From Corynebacterium sp. p3-SID1241 (lineage in GTDB: Bacteria > Actinomycetota > Actinomycetes > Mycobacteriales > Mycobacteriaceae), in contig JALXWS010000005.1 in the NCBI GenBank assembly GCA_025144025.1, positions 1 to 64,000 on the forward strand: a DNA stretch of 64,000 bases, written 5' to 3'. Below the pieces are notes generated by a model. That model did no database searches. It had not been told where the DNA came from and saw only the letters and a program-made list of their open reading frames with translations. This document shows, piece after piece, positions 49,324 through 60,295 of the stretch (its first letter is position 1; each line of letters opens with the position of its first letter). The position numbers and the translations under genes were made by a program.

Positions 49324-50196
49324 CTAGTCCCGAGCAATATCCCTGTGCAAGGCGCTGACATCCAATGCATCGTTGTCACGCAAACGCGCCGCGATGGCCT
49401 CTGCGACGGCAACGGAGCGGTGATGTCCTCCCGTACAGCCCACGCCAACCGTGATGAAATTCTTGCCTTCGTGCCGATAACCATCCAGCATGGTAGAAAA
49501 CATCCTTAAGAAACTATCCACAAATTCTTCCGCCGCCGGTTGGGACAAAACATATTGCGCCACTGGTTCATCCGTTCCGCGATAACCTCGAAGCTCCGGC
49601 ACCCAGTATGGATTAGGAAGAAAACGCACATCTACCACAAGATCCGCATCGCGCGGAGAGCCATTCTTGAACCCAAAGGATTCGACAGTCACGTGCTGCT
49701 TTTCATTCTGCATTTCACCAAAAGCCGCCTCAATTGCCCGGCGCAAATCATGAATGGACAAGTTGGTAGTATCGATGATGATATCCGCATGGGCGCGTAC
49801 ATCCGCTACTGCTCGGCGCTCCCTTTGGATTCCTACTTTAAGGGTATCCTCTTCCTGCAGCGGGTGGGTGCGCCGTACCGAATCGAATCGGCGAATAAGT
49901 ACATCGTCCCGAGCATCTAAAAAGAGCACGGTGGGCTTCATGTTCAGCTCCGTGAGCTCATCCATGACTTCTAAAAGAGAGCCAGGGAACATGCGCGAGC
50001 GCACATCCGTCACGGCAGCTACCTTGCCTACCGGAGTGTCCTCCTGGTTACACAGCTTAAGCAGGTCCACAATCGCGCGCGGTGGAATATTATGCGCCAC
50101 ATAGTAGCCCTTATCCTCAATCACCTTGGCAGCGGAACTCAACCCGCCGCCGGACATGCCGGTTATCAAAATGGGTGGAGTTTCGAAATGCGTCAT
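49324..50196 (-). CDS. rapZ: RapZ/YvcJ-type nucleotide-binding protein
   Basis: A 290-residue protein. The P-loop is atypical: [29 protein letters not shown], where relatives usually have a Lys or Arg at the Leu position and VDNLPP at the end. The C-terminal domain has [23 protein letters not shown] and [20 protein letters not shown], which are standard. The ATG at 50196 is chosen because the frame above it overlaps uvrC. TAGACT lies 7 nt upstream (leaderless), though AAAGG within that gap could also act in translation. Confidence 0.94.
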   Translation of the reverse strand: MTHFETPPILITGMSGGGLSSAAKVIEDKGYYVAHNIPPRAIVDLLKLCNQEDTPVGKVAAVTDVRSRMFPGSLLEVMDELTELNMKPTVLFLDARDDVLIRRFDSVRRTHPLQEEDTLKVGIQRERRAVADVRAHADIIIDTTNLSIHDLRRAIEAAFGEMQNEKQHVTVESFGFKNGSPRDADLVVDVRFLPNPYWVPELRGYRGTDEPVAQYVLSQPAAEEFVDSFLRMFSTMLDGYRHEGKNFITVGVGCTGGHHRSVAVAEAIAARLRDNDALDVSALHRDIARD

Positions 50197-50245
50197 GCCC
50201 TTTAGTCTAGCGCTTTCAGATTTTCCTATTCTAGAAGTGCGTCTC

Positions 50246-52321
50246 TTACTTACCCACAGGATCGTGCAAGCTCTCGTAAACGGTCTGGGCCAGCTTCGGG
50301 CCAAATCCATTGACCTCACAGATCTCCTCAACGCTGGCTGCCTTGAGCTTTTTCACCGAACCAAAGTGCTTGACCAAATCCGTGCGGCGCTGCGGGCCCA
50401 ATCCCGGCACGGAATCAAGCACAGAGGCACGCATCCGCTTGGAGCGCTGCTGCCGGTGATAAGTAATGGCAAAGCGGTGCGCTTCATCGCGGATTTGCTG
50501 CAAGAGGAAGAGTGCTTGCGAATTTCGCGGCAAAATCACTGGCTCATCATCGCCTGGCACCCAGATTTCCTCAAGGCGCTTGGCCAAGCCGACCAAAGCC
50601 ACATCCACAATGCCCAGCTCGTCAAAGACCTCTTGGGCCGCAGCCACCTGGGGCGCACCACCGTCAACGATGAAAAGCTGCGGCGGATACGCAAAGCGGC
50701 GACCAGCTTCGGCCGATTCTTCCGCGACCTTCTCCTCCGCAAAGGAAGACTCTTCTATCTCCTCATCTGGGTGGGCCAGCTTATCTTGATTATGGCGTTT
50801 GAAGCGGCGGCGGGTTATCTCTGCAATAGAACCAACGTCATCAGAGCGGCCATCGCCAGCCGCCTCTTTGATTCGGTAACGCCTATAGTCTGATTTCTTA
50901 GGCAATCCGTCTTCAAAAACCACCAAGGAGGCAACCACATCCGTGCCTTGGATATGGGAAATATCGGTACACTCAATGCGCAATGGAGCTTGCTCCATGC
51001 CAAGAGCTTCTTGAATATCTTGCAACGCCGCAGAGCGAGCGGTGAGATCTCCCACCCGCTTTAGCTTGTGCTGGCGCAACTGCTCCTTGGCATTCTTTTC
51101 CACCGTGGCCATTAACTGCTTCTTATCGCCACGCTGGGGCACGCGCAGATCCACCTTGGTCCCGCGTAATTCTTCCAAAAGGGCAATAACCTGCTCTGGT
51201 TCATCCGGCATGGCTTGGACCAGAATCTGAGGCGGAATTACCTGTACTCGCCGCGACTTCATGTGCGATTCTTGATCGACCCCGCGCCGTTTAACGTCTC
51301 CTGCTAACGCCGCATCCTCGCGTGCTTCTTGCTGCTCGCGCTCCACAGCATCCGAATAGAACTGGATGAGGAAATTCTGTACCAATGCGGGCAGCGCGGG
51401 GTCGGGCTGTCCGTCCTCCAGCGGCTCTGAGCTGGCTTGGTCGCCGGCGCGCTCGACCACCCAACCGCGCTGGCCGCGGATCCGGCCATCGCGAACGTGG
51501 AAAATCTGTACTGCTGCTTCAAGTTCATCAGAGTTAAAAGCAATGAGATCGGCATCGGTACCATCGGTAAAGACAACGGCCTGCTGTTCCATGATCTTGT
51601 CGATAGCACCTAAATCATCGCGCAGACGTGCTGCGCGTTCGAACTCTAGCCTTTCAGCAGCCTGTTCCATGTCCTGGGTGAGTTTGCGGCGCACTGAACT
51701 GGTATTTCCGTTCATAAAAGAAACGAGGTCATTGACGGTTTCGCGGTGCTCGTCCTTGCTTACCCTGCCAATGCATGGGGCGTCGCATTTGCCTATATAT
51801 CCCAGCAGGCACGGGCGTCCGAGCCGCTCGTGCCGGTTATAAACGCCCTTAGAGCAGGTGCGCATGGGAAAGACTCGGGTGAGCAGATCCAAAGTTTCGC
51901 GGACCGCCCAAGCATGAGAATAAGGGCCGAAGTAGCGCACACCTTTCCGGCGGGGACCACGGTAGAAAAAGGCCCGCGGCACCGTCTCCCCAACCGAGAC
52001 CGCGAGCATAGGATAGGTTTTATCATCGCGGTACATGACGTTAAAATGCGGATCGAAGCGCTTGATCCACGTGTACTCCAATTGCAAGGCTTCCACCTCG
52101 CTTGCCACGACCGTCCATTCCACGGAGTTGGCGGTAAGCACCATCTGGCGCGTGCGCGGGTGCAGCTGGGTGATGTCCTGAAAATAGTTAGACAGCCGAG
52201 CGCGAAGGTTTTTGGCCTTGCCTACGTAAATAACGCGGCGGTTTTCATCGCGGAACTTATATACACCCGGATCCGTTGGGATTGTTCCTGGAGCCGGGCG
52301 GTAGGTAGTGGGATCGGCCAA
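50246..52321 (-). CDS. uvrC: Excinuclease ABC subunit C
   Basis: A 691-residue nucleotide excision repair nuclease. It has the N-terminal GIY-YIG domain ([31 protein letters not shown]), a cysteine-containing region ([22 protein letters not shown]), the UvrBC coiled coil around residue 210-245, the RNase H-like half ([24 protein letters not shown]) and tandem helix-hairpin-helix motifs at the end ([21 protein letters not shown]). A polar insert of about 50 residues lies between the RNase H motif and the rest. It starts 3 bp after the PH-domain gene. Confidence 0.96.
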   Translation of the reverse strand: MADPTTYRPAPGTIPTDPGVYKFRDENRRVIYVGKAKNLRARLSNYFQDITQLHPRTRQMVLTANSVEWTVVASEVEALQLEYTWIKRFDPHFNVMYRDDKTYPMLAVSVGETVPRAFFYRGPRRKGVRYFGPYSHAWAVRETLDLLTRVFPMRTCSKGVYNRHERLGRPCLLGYIGKCDAPCIGRVSKDEHRETVNDLVSFMNGNTSSVRRKLTQDMEQAAERLEFERAARLRDDLGAIDKIMEQQAVVFTDGTDADLIAFNSDELEAAVQIFHVRDGRIRGQRGWVVERAGDQASSEPLEDGQPDPALPALVQNFLIQFYSDAVEREQQEAREDAALAGDVKRRGVDQESHMKSRRVQVIPPQILVQAMPDEPEQVIALLEELRGTKVDLRVPQRGDKKQLMATVEKNAKEQLRQHKLKRVGDLTARSAALQDIQEALGMEQAPLRIECTDISHIQGTDVVASLVVFEDGLPKKSDYRRYRIKEAAGDGRSDDVGSIAEITRRRFKRHNQDKLAHPDEEIEESSFAEEKVAEESAEAGRRFAYPPQLFIVDGGAPQVAAAQEVFDELGIVDVALVGLAKRLEEIWVPGDDEPVILPRNSQALFLLQQIRDEAHRFAITYHRQQRSKRMRASVLDSVPGLGPQRRTDLVKHFGSVKKLKAASVEEICEVNGFGPKLAQTVYESLHDPVGK

Positions 52322-52324
52322 TTG

Positions 52325-52873
52325 TTAGTCCTGTGGCATGTACTTGGCTTCCACATCGCGGAAGCGGCGAACCTTATCGATGACCGAGTCCTTATCACCG
52401 GATTGCAGCGCCCAGACGGGCACGAACTCGAATTCAGGCAGTTCCAGACGGGCCATGCGCTGGCCTACGGGAAAGGAAAGGCCATAGACTACCTGCCACG
52501 GGTAAAAGCGAGTGCCCACAATATTGCGGACTTCTACCCCATCCTCATTGGCGCGCAGGCGTGGGCGGTTAAGCGCAATCCATGACAAGACGGAAATCAA
52601 TACGCCGACGCCGGGGAAAGCGAATTTATCGATAGTGGTCACATGCGCGCCGGTAAAGGACACACCCAAGGTCACGCCCATAAAGATATGGATGGCCATG
52701 ACGAGGATGACCCAGCCGATAGCAACCTTGCGCAAAAAGGAAGAGGTCGCCGTGAACTCCCATGGCTTGGTGGTGGTCTGGGCGAAGGGATCGGCACTGG
52801 TATAGGCCAATACTTCGGCGTCGCTAAGCTGGCGGCGCTGTTGCGGATTCTTTGGGGCCTGCGCCTCGTTCAT
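52325..52873 (-). CDS. PH domain (bPH2-type) membrane protein
   Basis: A 182-residue protein with two hydrophobic helices (FLRKVAIGWVILVMAIHIFMGVTLG and the segment around FPGVGVLISVLSWIALN) followed by a small beta-rich domain with LRANEDGVEVRNIVGTRFYPWQVVYGLSFP, the pattern of bacterial PH domains. The downstream of the two close ATG codons is chosen because GAGGAG then lies 7 nt away instead of 1. Function is unknown. It is in the rib-uvrC array. Confidence 0.85.
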   Translation of the reverse strand: MNEAQAPKNPQQRRQLSDAEVLAYTSADPFAQTTTKPWEFTATSSFLRKVAIGWVILVMAIHIFMGVTLGVSFTGAHVTTIDKFAFPGVGVLISVLSWIALNRPRLRANEDGVEVRNIVGTRFYPWQVVYGLSFPVGQRMARLELPEFEFVPVWALQSGDKDSVIDKVRRFRDVEAKYMPQD

Positions 52874-52947
52874 GTACATACTCCTCTGGGGCGCGCCCTG
52901 CGAGCCAACCGTTAACGGGACACTGGGCGCTGACGCATCGCTGAAGG

Positions 52948-53427
52948 TTACTTTTCTACTGCGTTTAGTCTACGCAACTGGAGGGCGGTATCTAAAGCCG
53001 CAATCATAGCCTCTGCGCCCTTGTTTTCTACCGAATCCGCAAAGCCGGCCCGATCAACGGCCTGCTGTTGGTCATTGACGGTCAGGACGCCATTAGCAAC
53101 AGGGGTGGATTCATCGAGTGCGATGCGAGTCAGTGCCTGGGTGACCGAATCGCACACATAGTCAAAGTGCGGCGTACCGCCACGAATGACGCAGCCCAAC
53201 GCCACTACAGCATCGTAAGCGCGAGCGGCTGCCTGAACGACGACGCCGAGTTCCAGCGCCCCCACGACCCGGTACTCGTCAACCTCGGCACCATTATCTT
53301 TGGCGGTCTGCACCGCCTGGGCATGGAGCTGATCGCAAATTTTCGCGTTCCACGTGGCAGTTACCACGGCAACGCGCAGCCCACTGCCATCTACCTGGGC
53401 GATATCGGGCAAGCCTTCTTTACTCAT
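52948..53427 (-). CDS. ribH: 6,7-dimethyl-8-ribityllumazine synthase
   Basis: A 159-residue lumazine synthase catalysing the penultimate step of riboflavin synthesis. It has [19 protein letters not shown], the core [44 protein letters not shown] (His in the pocket) and [20 protein letters not shown]. The ATG at 53427 is supported by AAGGA 5 nt upstream. It overlaps nothing but follows ribBA closely. Confidence 0.95.
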   Translation of the reverse strand: MSKEGLPDIAQVDGSGLRVAVVTATWNAKICDQLHAQAVQTAKDNGAEVDEYRVVGALELGVVVQAAARAYDAVVALGCVIRGGTPHFDYVCDSVTQALTRIALDESTPVANGVLTVNDQQQAVDRAGFADSVENKGAEAMIAALDTALQLRRLNAVEK

Positions 53428-53459
53428 CGGGTTCCTTTCACTCGGGTGTCGCTGTTGTA

Positions 53460-54719
53460 TTAATGCTCCGCATCCCACTGCGCTACCTGCGGCAGCGTAT
53501 GGCCCATACGATCGCGCTTTGTACGCAGGTATTCAATATTGTCCGCGTTTGCCGGGGTTGCTAGCGCAGTATGCTGTCTGGCATCCACACCAAAGCCGCT
53601 CAGTCCCTCGCCCTTGTGCGGATTATTGGTAAGCAGGTTTGCTGATTCAACCCCGAGGTCCCGCAGAATTTGGCCGGCCACGGAGTACTCGCGGGCATCT
53701 TCAGGAAGCCCTTGCTCTAAATTGGCATCGACGGTATCCATTCCAGCGTCCTGCAGCCGGTAGGCTTCCAGCTTATGTAGCAGTCCGATCCCCCGGCCTT
53801 CTTGGCCGCGCAAGTAAATTATGATGCCTCTGCCTGCTTGGCTAATACGGCGCATGGACTCGTGCAGCTGTGGGCCGCAATCGCAGCGGCGAGAACCAAA
53901 AGCATCCCCGGTCAGGCATTCGGAATGCACGCGCACTAATACGTCACGGGCGCCACGCAATTGGGAAGGGTCACCGGCGACAAGCGCAACGTGCTCCTGC
54001 CCGTCTATGTCGTGGCGGTAGCCAATCGCTGTGAAATCGCCATATTCAGTAGGCAGGTGCGTACTGACCTGGCGAGTTATTTGGGTCTCGTGACGGCGGC
54101 GCCATTCGATGAGCTGCGCAATAGAAATCATGGAAAGGCCATGCTTATCGGCAAAGCGGCGCAACTCCGGGGAACGCGCCATATCGGTTGGGTCCTCCTC
54201 AGAGACAATCTCGCACAGCACGCCGGCTGGGCGCAGGCCCGCCAACCGCGCAAGATCGATAGAAGCTTCTGTATGTCCGTCACGTTCCAACACCCCACCA
54301 GGACGGGCGCACAGAGGGACTACGTGACCGGGGCGGGTGAACTCACTCGGAGTCGTGCTGGGATCGGCTAGGCGGCGTATGGTCTCCGCCCGCGAGGTAG
54401 CAGAAATCCCGGTACTACCCGTGGCTGCATCAACAGTCACCGTATATGCGGTGCCGCGTACATCTTGATTGACGGCCAGCATCGGCGGTAGGTTCAGGCG
54501 ATTGCAATCCTCTGGCAACAACGGCGCACAGATGTATCCGGAGGAATAGCGCACCATAAAGGCAACGAGTTCCGGGGTGGCTAGCTCAGCGGCGAAAATC
54601 AGATCGCCTTCATTTTCGCGATCCTCGTCATCGATAACAACTACCGGCTTACCAGCGGCGATATCCGCAATGGCTTGGTCGATGGAATCCAGACGGATGC
54701 AATTATCACTCGCGCTCAT
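53460..54719 (-). CDS. ribBA: Bifunctional DHBP synthase / GTP cyclohydrolase II
   Basis: A 419-residue fusion providing both precursors for lumazine. The N-terminal half (about 1-205) is dihydroxybutanone-phosphate synthase: [50 protein letters not shown]. The C-terminal half is GTP cyclohydrolase II with the zinc site [18 protein letters not shown] and the GQEGRGIGL loop. It starts 11 bp after ribE. Confidence 0.96.
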   Translation of the reverse strand: MSASDNCIRLDSIDQAIADIAAGKPVVVIDDEDRENEGDLIFAAELATPELVAFMVRYSSGYICAPLLPEDCNRLNLPPMLAVNQDVRGTAYTVTVDAATGSTGISATSRAETIRRLADPSTTPSEFTRPGHVVPLCARPGGVLERDGHTEASIDLARLAGLRPAGVLCEIVSEEDPTDMARSPELRRFADKHGLSMISIAQLIEWRRRHETQITRQVSTHLPTEYGDFTAIGYRHDIDGQEHVALVAGDPSQLRGARDVLVRVHSECLTGDAFGSRRCDCGPQLHESMRRISQAGRGIIIYLRGQEGRGIGLLHKLEAYRLQDAGMDTVDANLEQGLPEDAREYSVAGQILRDLGVESANLLTNNPHKGEGLSGFGVDARQHTALATPANADNIEYLRTKRDRMGHTLPQVAQWDAEH

Positions 54720-54730
54720 AAGGTAGCAGT

Positions 54731-55345
54731 CTAGTCCTTAGCTTCAGGGGGTAAAGCTTCGGGGTGAAGCATCTTTTCCACGTATTTAGCCAACACATCC
54801 ACCTCTAGGTTTACTTCTCCTCCCTCTGGCAATGTGCCGTGGATGGTTTCCCGCAAAGTTGTGGGAATCAGGGACACCTCGAACCAATCTGAGCCCACGG
54901 CGCTCACGGTTAACGAGGTACCACTTACGGCAATGGAGCCCTTTTCTACAACGTAGCGGGCAAGGTCGGCAGGCAAGCTAAAACGCAGCACATCCCAATT
55001 CTCAGATGAGGTACGGGTCAGGAGCGTGGCAGTGCCATCCACATGGCCCTGCATGATGTGGCCGCCCAAACGGGTTGTGGGCAGTAACGCCGGTTCCACG
55101 TTGACTGGAAAGCCCATGGAAAGACGTCCCAGCGCCGTACGGTCGAGGGATTCTTGCATCACATCCGCGCAAAACACTTCCCCCGAAAGGTCTGCCACAG
55201 TAAGGCATACTCCGTTGATAGCAATAGAGTCACCCAATTCGGCTGCCGCAACGGTGCGCGGGGCGCGAATGCTCAACCGCAGTGCATCGGCGTGGGGTTC
55301 CATTGCCGCGACGGTGCCTAATTCTTGTACCAGCCCGGTAAACAC
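54731..55345 (-). CDS. ribE: Riboflavin synthase alpha chain
   Basis: A 204-residue enzyme (named ribC in some corynebacteria) dismutating two lumazines to riboflavin. It has the duplicated lumazine-binding domain: repeat 1 [24 protein letters not shown]; repeat 2 [30 protein letters not shown]. The GTG at 55345 is chosen: it gives the canonical MFTG start and places AAGG 6 nt upstream. The ATG 6 nt earlier is too close. Confidence 0.95.
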   Translation of the reverse strand: MFTGLVQELGTVAAMEPHADALRLSIRAPRTVAAAELGDSIAINGVCLTVADLSGEVFCADVMQESLDRTALGRLSMGFPVNVEPALLPTTRLGGHIMQGHVDGTATLLTRTSSENWDVLRFSLPADLARYVVEKGSIAVSGTSLTVSAVGSDWFEVSLIPTTLRETIHGTLPEGGEVNLEVDVLAKYVEKMLHPEALPPEAKD

Positions 55346-55399
55346 ATGCATCCTTTCTGCTCAGAAATCCGATATTTAAGTATTTACTAATCCAAGTGC

Positions 55400-56422
55400 C
55401 TAGCGCACATATTCAATAAGAACATCCTCACCTAACGGCTTCATTCCCACACGCTGGAACCGGGTAGCCTCTTTAAGCGTCTGCGTCACCGGATGAGCTA
55501 GTACTCCGCGGCCCTCGCCAAGCAGTACCGGCGCAATATAAGCAGAAATGGCATCGACCAAATCGGCCTTGAGGAAACTGCTGGCAAGACCGGCGCCACC
55601 TTCCACGAGGACATCACGGGCACCACTTGCGTAGAGCTCATACAATGCTTCATCGATGCTGTCATACTGCTCGTAGCCCAACTTGCGCAGGTTACTTGCC
55701 GCATCCCCCGCGGATTTCAAATCGCGCTTGCCTATAACCACACGGCGCGGCTGGTGCTCGCGCAGGTTGCCATTTCTAAAGCGCGCAGTAAGAGAGGGAT
55801 TATCGGCTAACGCCGTACCGGTGCCCACGACGATAGCATCGCGCCGTGCTCTATCGGCATGCACCCAGTCGCGCGCGGATTCGCCGGTAATCCATTGGCT
55901 TGTTCCATCGGCGGCTGCCGTAAAACCGTCGAGGCTCTGGGCAAATTTTAGCGTTATATGCGGCCTGCGGGTGCGCATGGCCCACAGCCATGGCACCAAC
56001 ACGTCTTCAACTTGAGGGGGCTTTTCCAGCTTGATGACGTCCACCCCGGCCTCCGCTAGGGCGCGTGCCCCACCAGCGGCCTGCGAGGTAGGGTCCGAAT
56101 GTAGGTAATACACGCAAGCCACACCGGCATCGATAAGCGCCTGTGTACATGGGCCCGTACGGCCGGTATGAGCACAGGGTTCCAAGGTAACCACGGCCGT
56201 GCCACCGCGGGCCTTCTCACCCGCCGCGCGCAGCGCCATGACCTCAGCATGCGCACCGCCCACCGGCTGGGTAGCTGCGACTCCCGCAACCTCCCCGGCG
56301 GCGGACACAATGACCGCGCCTACCGGTGGATTAGGACTCGTGGTGCCGCGTACCTCTGCACCGGCGGCCATAGCGCGGTCAAGGGCGGCGGAAATCGTGT
56401 TGTCTTCTGCCTCAGCGCCCAC
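55400..56422 (-). CDS. ribD: Riboflavin biosynthesis deaminase/reductase RibD
   Basis: A 340-residue bifunctional enzyme. The N-terminal deaminase zinc motifs are GGAHAEVMAL and LEPCAHTGRTGPC. The C-terminal reductase starts near RRPHITLKFAQSLDGFTAA and carries VLVEGGAGLASSFLKADLVD. The start shares a base with the rpe stop, so the two are co-translated. There is no space for an FMN riboswitch in front of it. Confidence 0.95.
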   Translation of the reverse strand: MGAEAEDNTISAALDRAMAAGAEVRGTTSPNPPVGAVIVSAAGEVAGVAATQPVGGAHAEVMALRAAGEKARGGTAVVTLEPCAHTGRTGPCTQALIDAGVACVYYLHSDPTSQAAGGARALAEAGVDVIKLEKPPQVEDVLVPWLWAMRTRRPHITLKFAQSLDGFTAAADGTSQWITGESARDWVHADRARRDAIVVGTGTALADNPSLTARFRNGNLREHQPRRVVIGKRDLKSAGDAASNLRKLGYEQYDSIDEALYELYASGARDVLVEGGAGLASSFLKADLVDAISAYIAPVLLGEGRGVLAHPVTQTLKEATRFQRVGMKPLGEDVLIEYVR

Positions 56423-57090
56423 TAGGCACCCGCCGCCTCTTTGCGCAACTCGTCCACGGCAGTTGCTGGATCTTCTGCCTTAAACACGGCAGAGCCTGCC
56501 ACAAATGCATCACAGCCTGCTTCTGCTGCTACAGCAATAGTTTCAAGCGAAATACCGCCATCGATTTCGATGACCGTATCAAGCTTTTGCTCATCGATGC
56601 TGCGGCGCAGCACCCGCACCTTCTCTAGCATCTCCGGCATGAACTTCTGTCCGCCAAACCCTGGCTCCACGGACATAACCAGCACCTCATCGAAATGATG
56701 CAGCTTATCCAGCCATGGCTCGATGGCAGTACCAGGCTTTATGGAAAAGGCCGCACGCACACCCAAATCGCGAATGCGCTGGGCAAGCTCCACCGCAGCC
56801 TGTTCATCAGCAACGGCCTCAACATGGAAAATTATGGTGTGCGCGCCCGCCTTGGCATAAGTCTCGATCCATTTTTCTGGTTCCTCGATCATCAAATGCA
56901 CGTCTAGCGGCTTGTCGGTGACTCGATGCACCGTAGCCGTAATATCTGGACCAAAAGACAGGTTAGGCACGAAATGCCCGTCCATAATGTCCACGTGGAC
57001 CCAATCGGCGGAATCGATCGCCGCTAGTTGTTCTCCCAAGCGAGAAAAATCGGCTGCCAGAATAGAGGGGGAAATAATCGGTGCAGACAT
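56422..57090 (-). CDS. rpe: Ribulose-phosphate 3-epimerase
   Basis: A 222-residue TIM-barrel enzyme of the pentose phosphate pathway. It has ISPSILAADFSRL, WVHVDIMDGHFVPNLSFGPD, HLMIEEPEKWI, VMSVEPGFGGQKFMP and IEIDGGISLETI. The ATG at 57090 is chosen: TAGACT lies 7 nt upstream and overlaps the rsmB stop codon, indicating a leaderless transcript starting within the array. Residues upstream of this start in the same frame lie in rsmB. Confidence 0.95.
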   Translation of the reverse strand: MSAPIISPSILAADFSRLGEQLAAIDSADWVHVDIMDGHFVPNLSFGPDITATVHRVTDKPLDVHLMIEEPEKWIETYAKAGAHTIIFHVEAVADEQAAVELAQRIRDLGVRAAFSIKPGTAIEPWLDKLHHFDEVLVMSVEPGFGGQKFMPEMLEKVRVLRRSIDEQKLDTVIEIDGGISLETIAVAAEAGCDAFVAGSAVFKAEDPATAVDELRKEAAGA

Positions 57091-57100
57091 GCACACTAGT

Positions 57101-58663
57101 CTATCGCGATTGGTCCTTGCCCCGCCGTAAAGCAGCAAAGAACATCGCATCGGTTCCATGCCGGTGGGGCCACATCTGTACGGATTTCTCCCGCCCAACA
57201 TCGCCCATATCGGGAATAAGGGCGTGAGCGTCCAGTTCCGTAGAACCGAGCTCGCTTAACGCACGGTCTACGATGGCGCGGGTCTCGCGCAAATCTGGTG
57301 AGCAGGTGGAATATATGACCAACCCACCTGGGCGCACGAGATTTAATGCGGAGGATAGGAGCTCAAATTGCAGCTGATTAAGCTCAGCTATATCGGACTC
57401 GGATTTGCGCCACCGTGCCTCAGGCCGGCGACGAAGAGCGCCGAGGCCGGAACAAGGGGCATCGACAAGCACGCGGTCAAAGCCCTCTCCCACACCGGGA
57501 TCGCGGCCATCGGCCACGTGGACGTCAACGGGTAGATCACTCACGGTCTTTTCAATCAACCGTGCACGATGCGGCGAGACTTCCACCGCATCCACGTGCG
57601 CGGAATCTATGCGGGCGAGCGCTCCCATCAAAGCAGCCTTACCACCGGGACCGGCGCAAAGATCCAGCCACCGGCCGGTGTCCTCACCCTCAACGGGTGC
57701 CTCGCAAACCGCGCGGGCGATAAGCTGCGAGCCTTCATCCTGCACGGCAGCCAATCCTTGGCGAATAGGTTCCAATTGGCCTGGGTCGCCAGACTCCATG
57801 TACACGGCATAGGGAGAGTAGCGACCTTCTTCATTGCCGGTCGCCAGCGCTAACTCCTCGGCTGAGATTTCCCCGGGACGGGCTACTAGATGCACTGTGG
57901 GGCGGTCCGAGTCCGCGGCTAAAGCAGCCTCCAGCTCCCCTAGCCCCAACACGCGACTAAACGATTCCGCGATCCACGTGGGGTGGGCATGCTTGAAAGC
58001 GATAGCCGCGATTTCGCCCTGCGGCGCAAGTTTTTCCAGCCAGGTCTTAGCCGGCGTCCGTGTAATGGCGCGCATAATTCCATTTGCAAAGCCTTTGGCT
58101 TTAACCTCACCGGCCGCTTCCACTAAGCGGACGGTGGTATCAACGGCCGCATGCGCCTCCACTCGGGTATAGAGAACTTGGTACGCCCCCAAGCGCAGAG
58201 CATCAACTACGGCTGGGGAAATGGCCTCTAGGGCGCGTGAAGAACACTCGGCGATGACCGCATCCACCACACCAAGCGTGCGTAGCGTCCCATAGGTGAT
58301 TTCGGTGGCAAATGCGGCGTCGCGTCCCTTAAGCTTCTGCCTTCGCAATGCCTTGGGTAAAATCAGGTTGGCAAAAGCATCGTCATCGCTTACCTTGCGC
58401 ACCACGTCAAAGGCCACCGCGCGCGGCGCATCTACTCCGGCAGCCAGCGCGGCTTGAATCAAGCCAGCTTCCTGGCGCTTCCCAGAACGCTGACCATTAG
58501 TGTTTGCCTGTCGGCCCCGTGGGTGCCCGCTACGGGCACCGCGTTGCGGTCGCTGCGGGCGCCCACCCCGATTCTTCGCACCACCCGTGATCCGGGAAGC
58601 CTGAGGTTTTCCCTCCGGGGTCTTCTCACCTGATTTACTACGGGAACGGAAACCACCACTCAC
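57101..58663 (-). CDS. rsmB: 16S rRNA m5C967 methyltransferase RsmB with long basic N-terminus
   Basis: A 520-residue RNA methyltransferase. The first 70 or so residues are a low-complexity Arg/Gly/Lys/Pro tail, then a NusB-like domain (about 75-210), then the SAM-dependent catalytic domain with [38 protein letters not shown] and the second Cys in [16 protein letters not shown]. The GTG start overlaps the fmt stop (GTGA), with GAGG further up. The tail probably touches RNA. Confidence 0.92.
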   Translation of the reverse strand: MSGGFRSRSKSGEKTPEGKPQASRITGGAKNRGGRPQRPQRGARSGHPRGRQANTNGQRSGKRQEAGLIQAALAAGVDAPRAVAFDVVRKVSDDDAFANLILPKALRRQKLKGRDAAFATEITYGTLRTLGVVDAVIAECSSRALEAISPAVVDALRLGAYQVLYTRVEAHAAVDTTVRLVEAAGEVKAKGFANGIMRAITRTPAKTWLEKLAPQGEIAAIAFKHAHPTWIAESFSRVLGLGELEAALAADSDRPTVHLVARPGEISAEELALATGNEEGRYSPYAVYMESGDPGQLEPIRQGLAAVQDEGSQLIARAVCEAPVEGEDTGRWLDLCAGPGGKAALMGALARIDSAHVDAVEVSPHRARLIEKTVSDLPVDVHVADGRDPGVGEGFDRVLVDAPCSGLGALRRRPEARWRKSESDIAELNQLQFELLSSALNLVRPGGLVIYSTCSPDLRETRAIVDRALSELGSTELDAHALIPDMGDVGREKSVQMWPHRHGTDAMFFAALRRGKDQSR

Positions 58664-59610
58664 TGAAACTTCACCTCTGCATCCTTGCCTAGACCGCGCG
58701 CCCAATCAGCCGCATTCATCATCTTCTTCCCCGGAGGCTGGATTTTACCCAGCCCCACCGGCTGCGTGCCGCTACCAACATAAACGGCGTTTTTCGCAAT
58801 ATGCAGCTGACCAGGCTCTAATTGCTCCGGCACAGCGGCCGCCTCTTCTAGTTGGCTGACTGGCCCTATCTTCACTCGGGAGTCCTCCCACATGGTCCAC
58901 GCGCCGGGGCCTGGTGTATAGGCGCGAATATGCCGGTCGATGGCAAAGGCAGGCTGCGACCATTCCACCCGCGCCTGAGTGGACGTGATCTTTGGGGCGT
59001 AGGTGGCTTCCCCCTGTTGCGGCCGAGCTTCAAGTTCGCCATTTGCCAGGCCGTCCATAGTGGCAACAAGTAGGTCACCGCCGGAGTAGGCAAGCCGGGT
59101 CAGAAGGTCATCGGCAGTATCAGTCGGTTTGATTTCTTCCGTCACGGTGCCCAGCACTGGGCCCGTATCGAGGCCTTCTTCGATGCGGAAAGTGGATGCG
59201 CCAGTAACCTCATCTCCGGCGGCAATGGCAGCCTGCACCGGTGCCGCACCGCGCCATGCAGGAAGCAGGGAAAAGTGCAGGTTTACCCAGCCATGCTGTG
59301 GGAGATCCAACAGGTCCTTAGTTACCAGATTGCCGTAGGCGACCACCGGAATTGCTTCCGGTTCCAGCTCCCGCAGACGGGTGCGTAACGCTTGCCCGTC
59401 CTCTGAGTCAGGCCGCAAGGTAGTTGGGGTTAGTACCTCGATTCCGTGGTCTTGAGCCACCGCCTTCACCGGGCTTGGGTGAAGGGTGCGGCCCCGGCCC
59501 CTCTTAGCATCTGGGCGGGTGACTACCGCCACCACCTCGTGCGACGAAGCAAGTAGCTTTTCTAGGGCCACAACTGCTGGCTCCGGGGTACCGGCAAAAA
59601 TGATCCGCAT
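58660..59610 (-). CDS. fmt: Methionyl-tRNA formyltransferase
   Basis: A 316-residue enzyme formylating initiator Met-tRNA. It has [33 protein letters not shown], the catalytic [21 protein letters not shown] (Asn/His) and [22 protein letters not shown] with the Asp. The start is well marked by AGAGGAGAG 8 nt upstream. It lies next to def, the deformylase acting later on the same formyl group. Confidence 0.96.
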   Translation of the reverse strand: MRIIFAGTPEPAVVALEKLLASSHEVVAVVTRPDAKRGRGRTLHPSPVKAVAQDHGIEVLTPTTLRPDSEDGQALRTRLRELEPEAIPVVAYGNLVTKDLLDLPQHGWVNLHFSLLPAWRGAAPVQAAIAAGDEVTGASTFRIEEGLDTGPVLGTVTEEIKPTDTADDLLTRLAYSGGDLLVATMDGLANGELEARPQQGEATYAPKITSTQARVEWSQPAFAIDRHIRAYTPGPGAWTMWEDSRVKIGPVSQLEEAAAVPEQLEPGQLHIAKNAVYVGSGTQPVGLGKIQPPGKKMMNAADWARGLGKDAEVKFQ

Positions 59611-59685
59611 GCGGAAAACTCTCCTCTAAGTGTTGTTCGAAGTACTAGGCTACAACGCCACGACGCCTTAGCTATAGCGTGTGGG

Positions 59686-60198
59686 CTAGGAGGCGTTAAA
59701 CCATGCGGATTCACGAATGGCCCGCAGGGCATCTTTGCGTACCGAAGCCTCAAGGCGTTGTAGGAAGAGCACGCCATTGAGGTGGTCAGTCTCATGCTGA
59801 ATGCATCGCGCCATGAGGCCGGAAGCCATCATAGACACAGGGCGCCCCTCAATATCCCAACCAGAGACAAAAACCTGATTGTAGCGAGTAGTTTCCGCGC
59901 TAATTCCCGGAATGGATAGGCATCCCTCCGGTCCCGTTTGTTCCTGCGTACCTACGGGTTCCCATACAGGGTTGACAATCGCGCCCCGAAGGCCTGATTG
60001 AGTATGCGAGCAGTCATAGACAAAAATGCGTTTCACAATGCCCACTTGGTTTGCCGCAAGCCCTACTCCCCCAGCATTGTCCATGGTTTCGAGCATGTCG
60101 CCCGCCAAAGTACGCAGGCCGGCATCAAAAGTGGTGACTTCTTCCGCGCGCGTGCCCAATACAGGATCGCCGTAGATACGGATTTCTCGAGGAGACAT
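59686..60198 (-). CDS. def: Peptide deformylase
   Basis: A 170-residue metalloenzyme. The three motifs are GVGLAANQVG, EGCLSIPG (metal Cys) and QHETDHLNG (metal His residues and catalytic Glu). The ATG at 60198 is chosen over the in-frame TTG nine bases upstream, since AAAGG is then 10 nt away. It removes formyl groups from new proteins. Confidence 0.95.
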   Translation of the reverse strand: MSPREIRIYGDPVLGTRAEEVTTFDAGLRTLAGDMLETMDNAGGVGLAANQVGIVKRIFVYDCSHTQSGLRGAIVNPVWEPVGTQEQTGPEGCLSIPGISAETTRYNQVFVSGWDIEGRPVSMMASGLMARCIQHETDHLNGVLFLQRLEASVRKDALRAIRESAWFNAS

Positions 60199-60295
60199 GG
60201 CAATCAAACCTTTCTGATGGCACCGAGTTCAAGCCCATAGGTACAAGCTTCTTCCCCGTTGAGACTAGCGCATTCTATTCTCCCATCCGACGCGG

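Noticed and set aside
55352..57100. Looked for an FMN riboswitch before the riboflavin genes
   Set aside because: ribD overlaps rpe, and the ribD-ribE gap is only about 50 bp, with no RFN-like core. Neither has room for the element.
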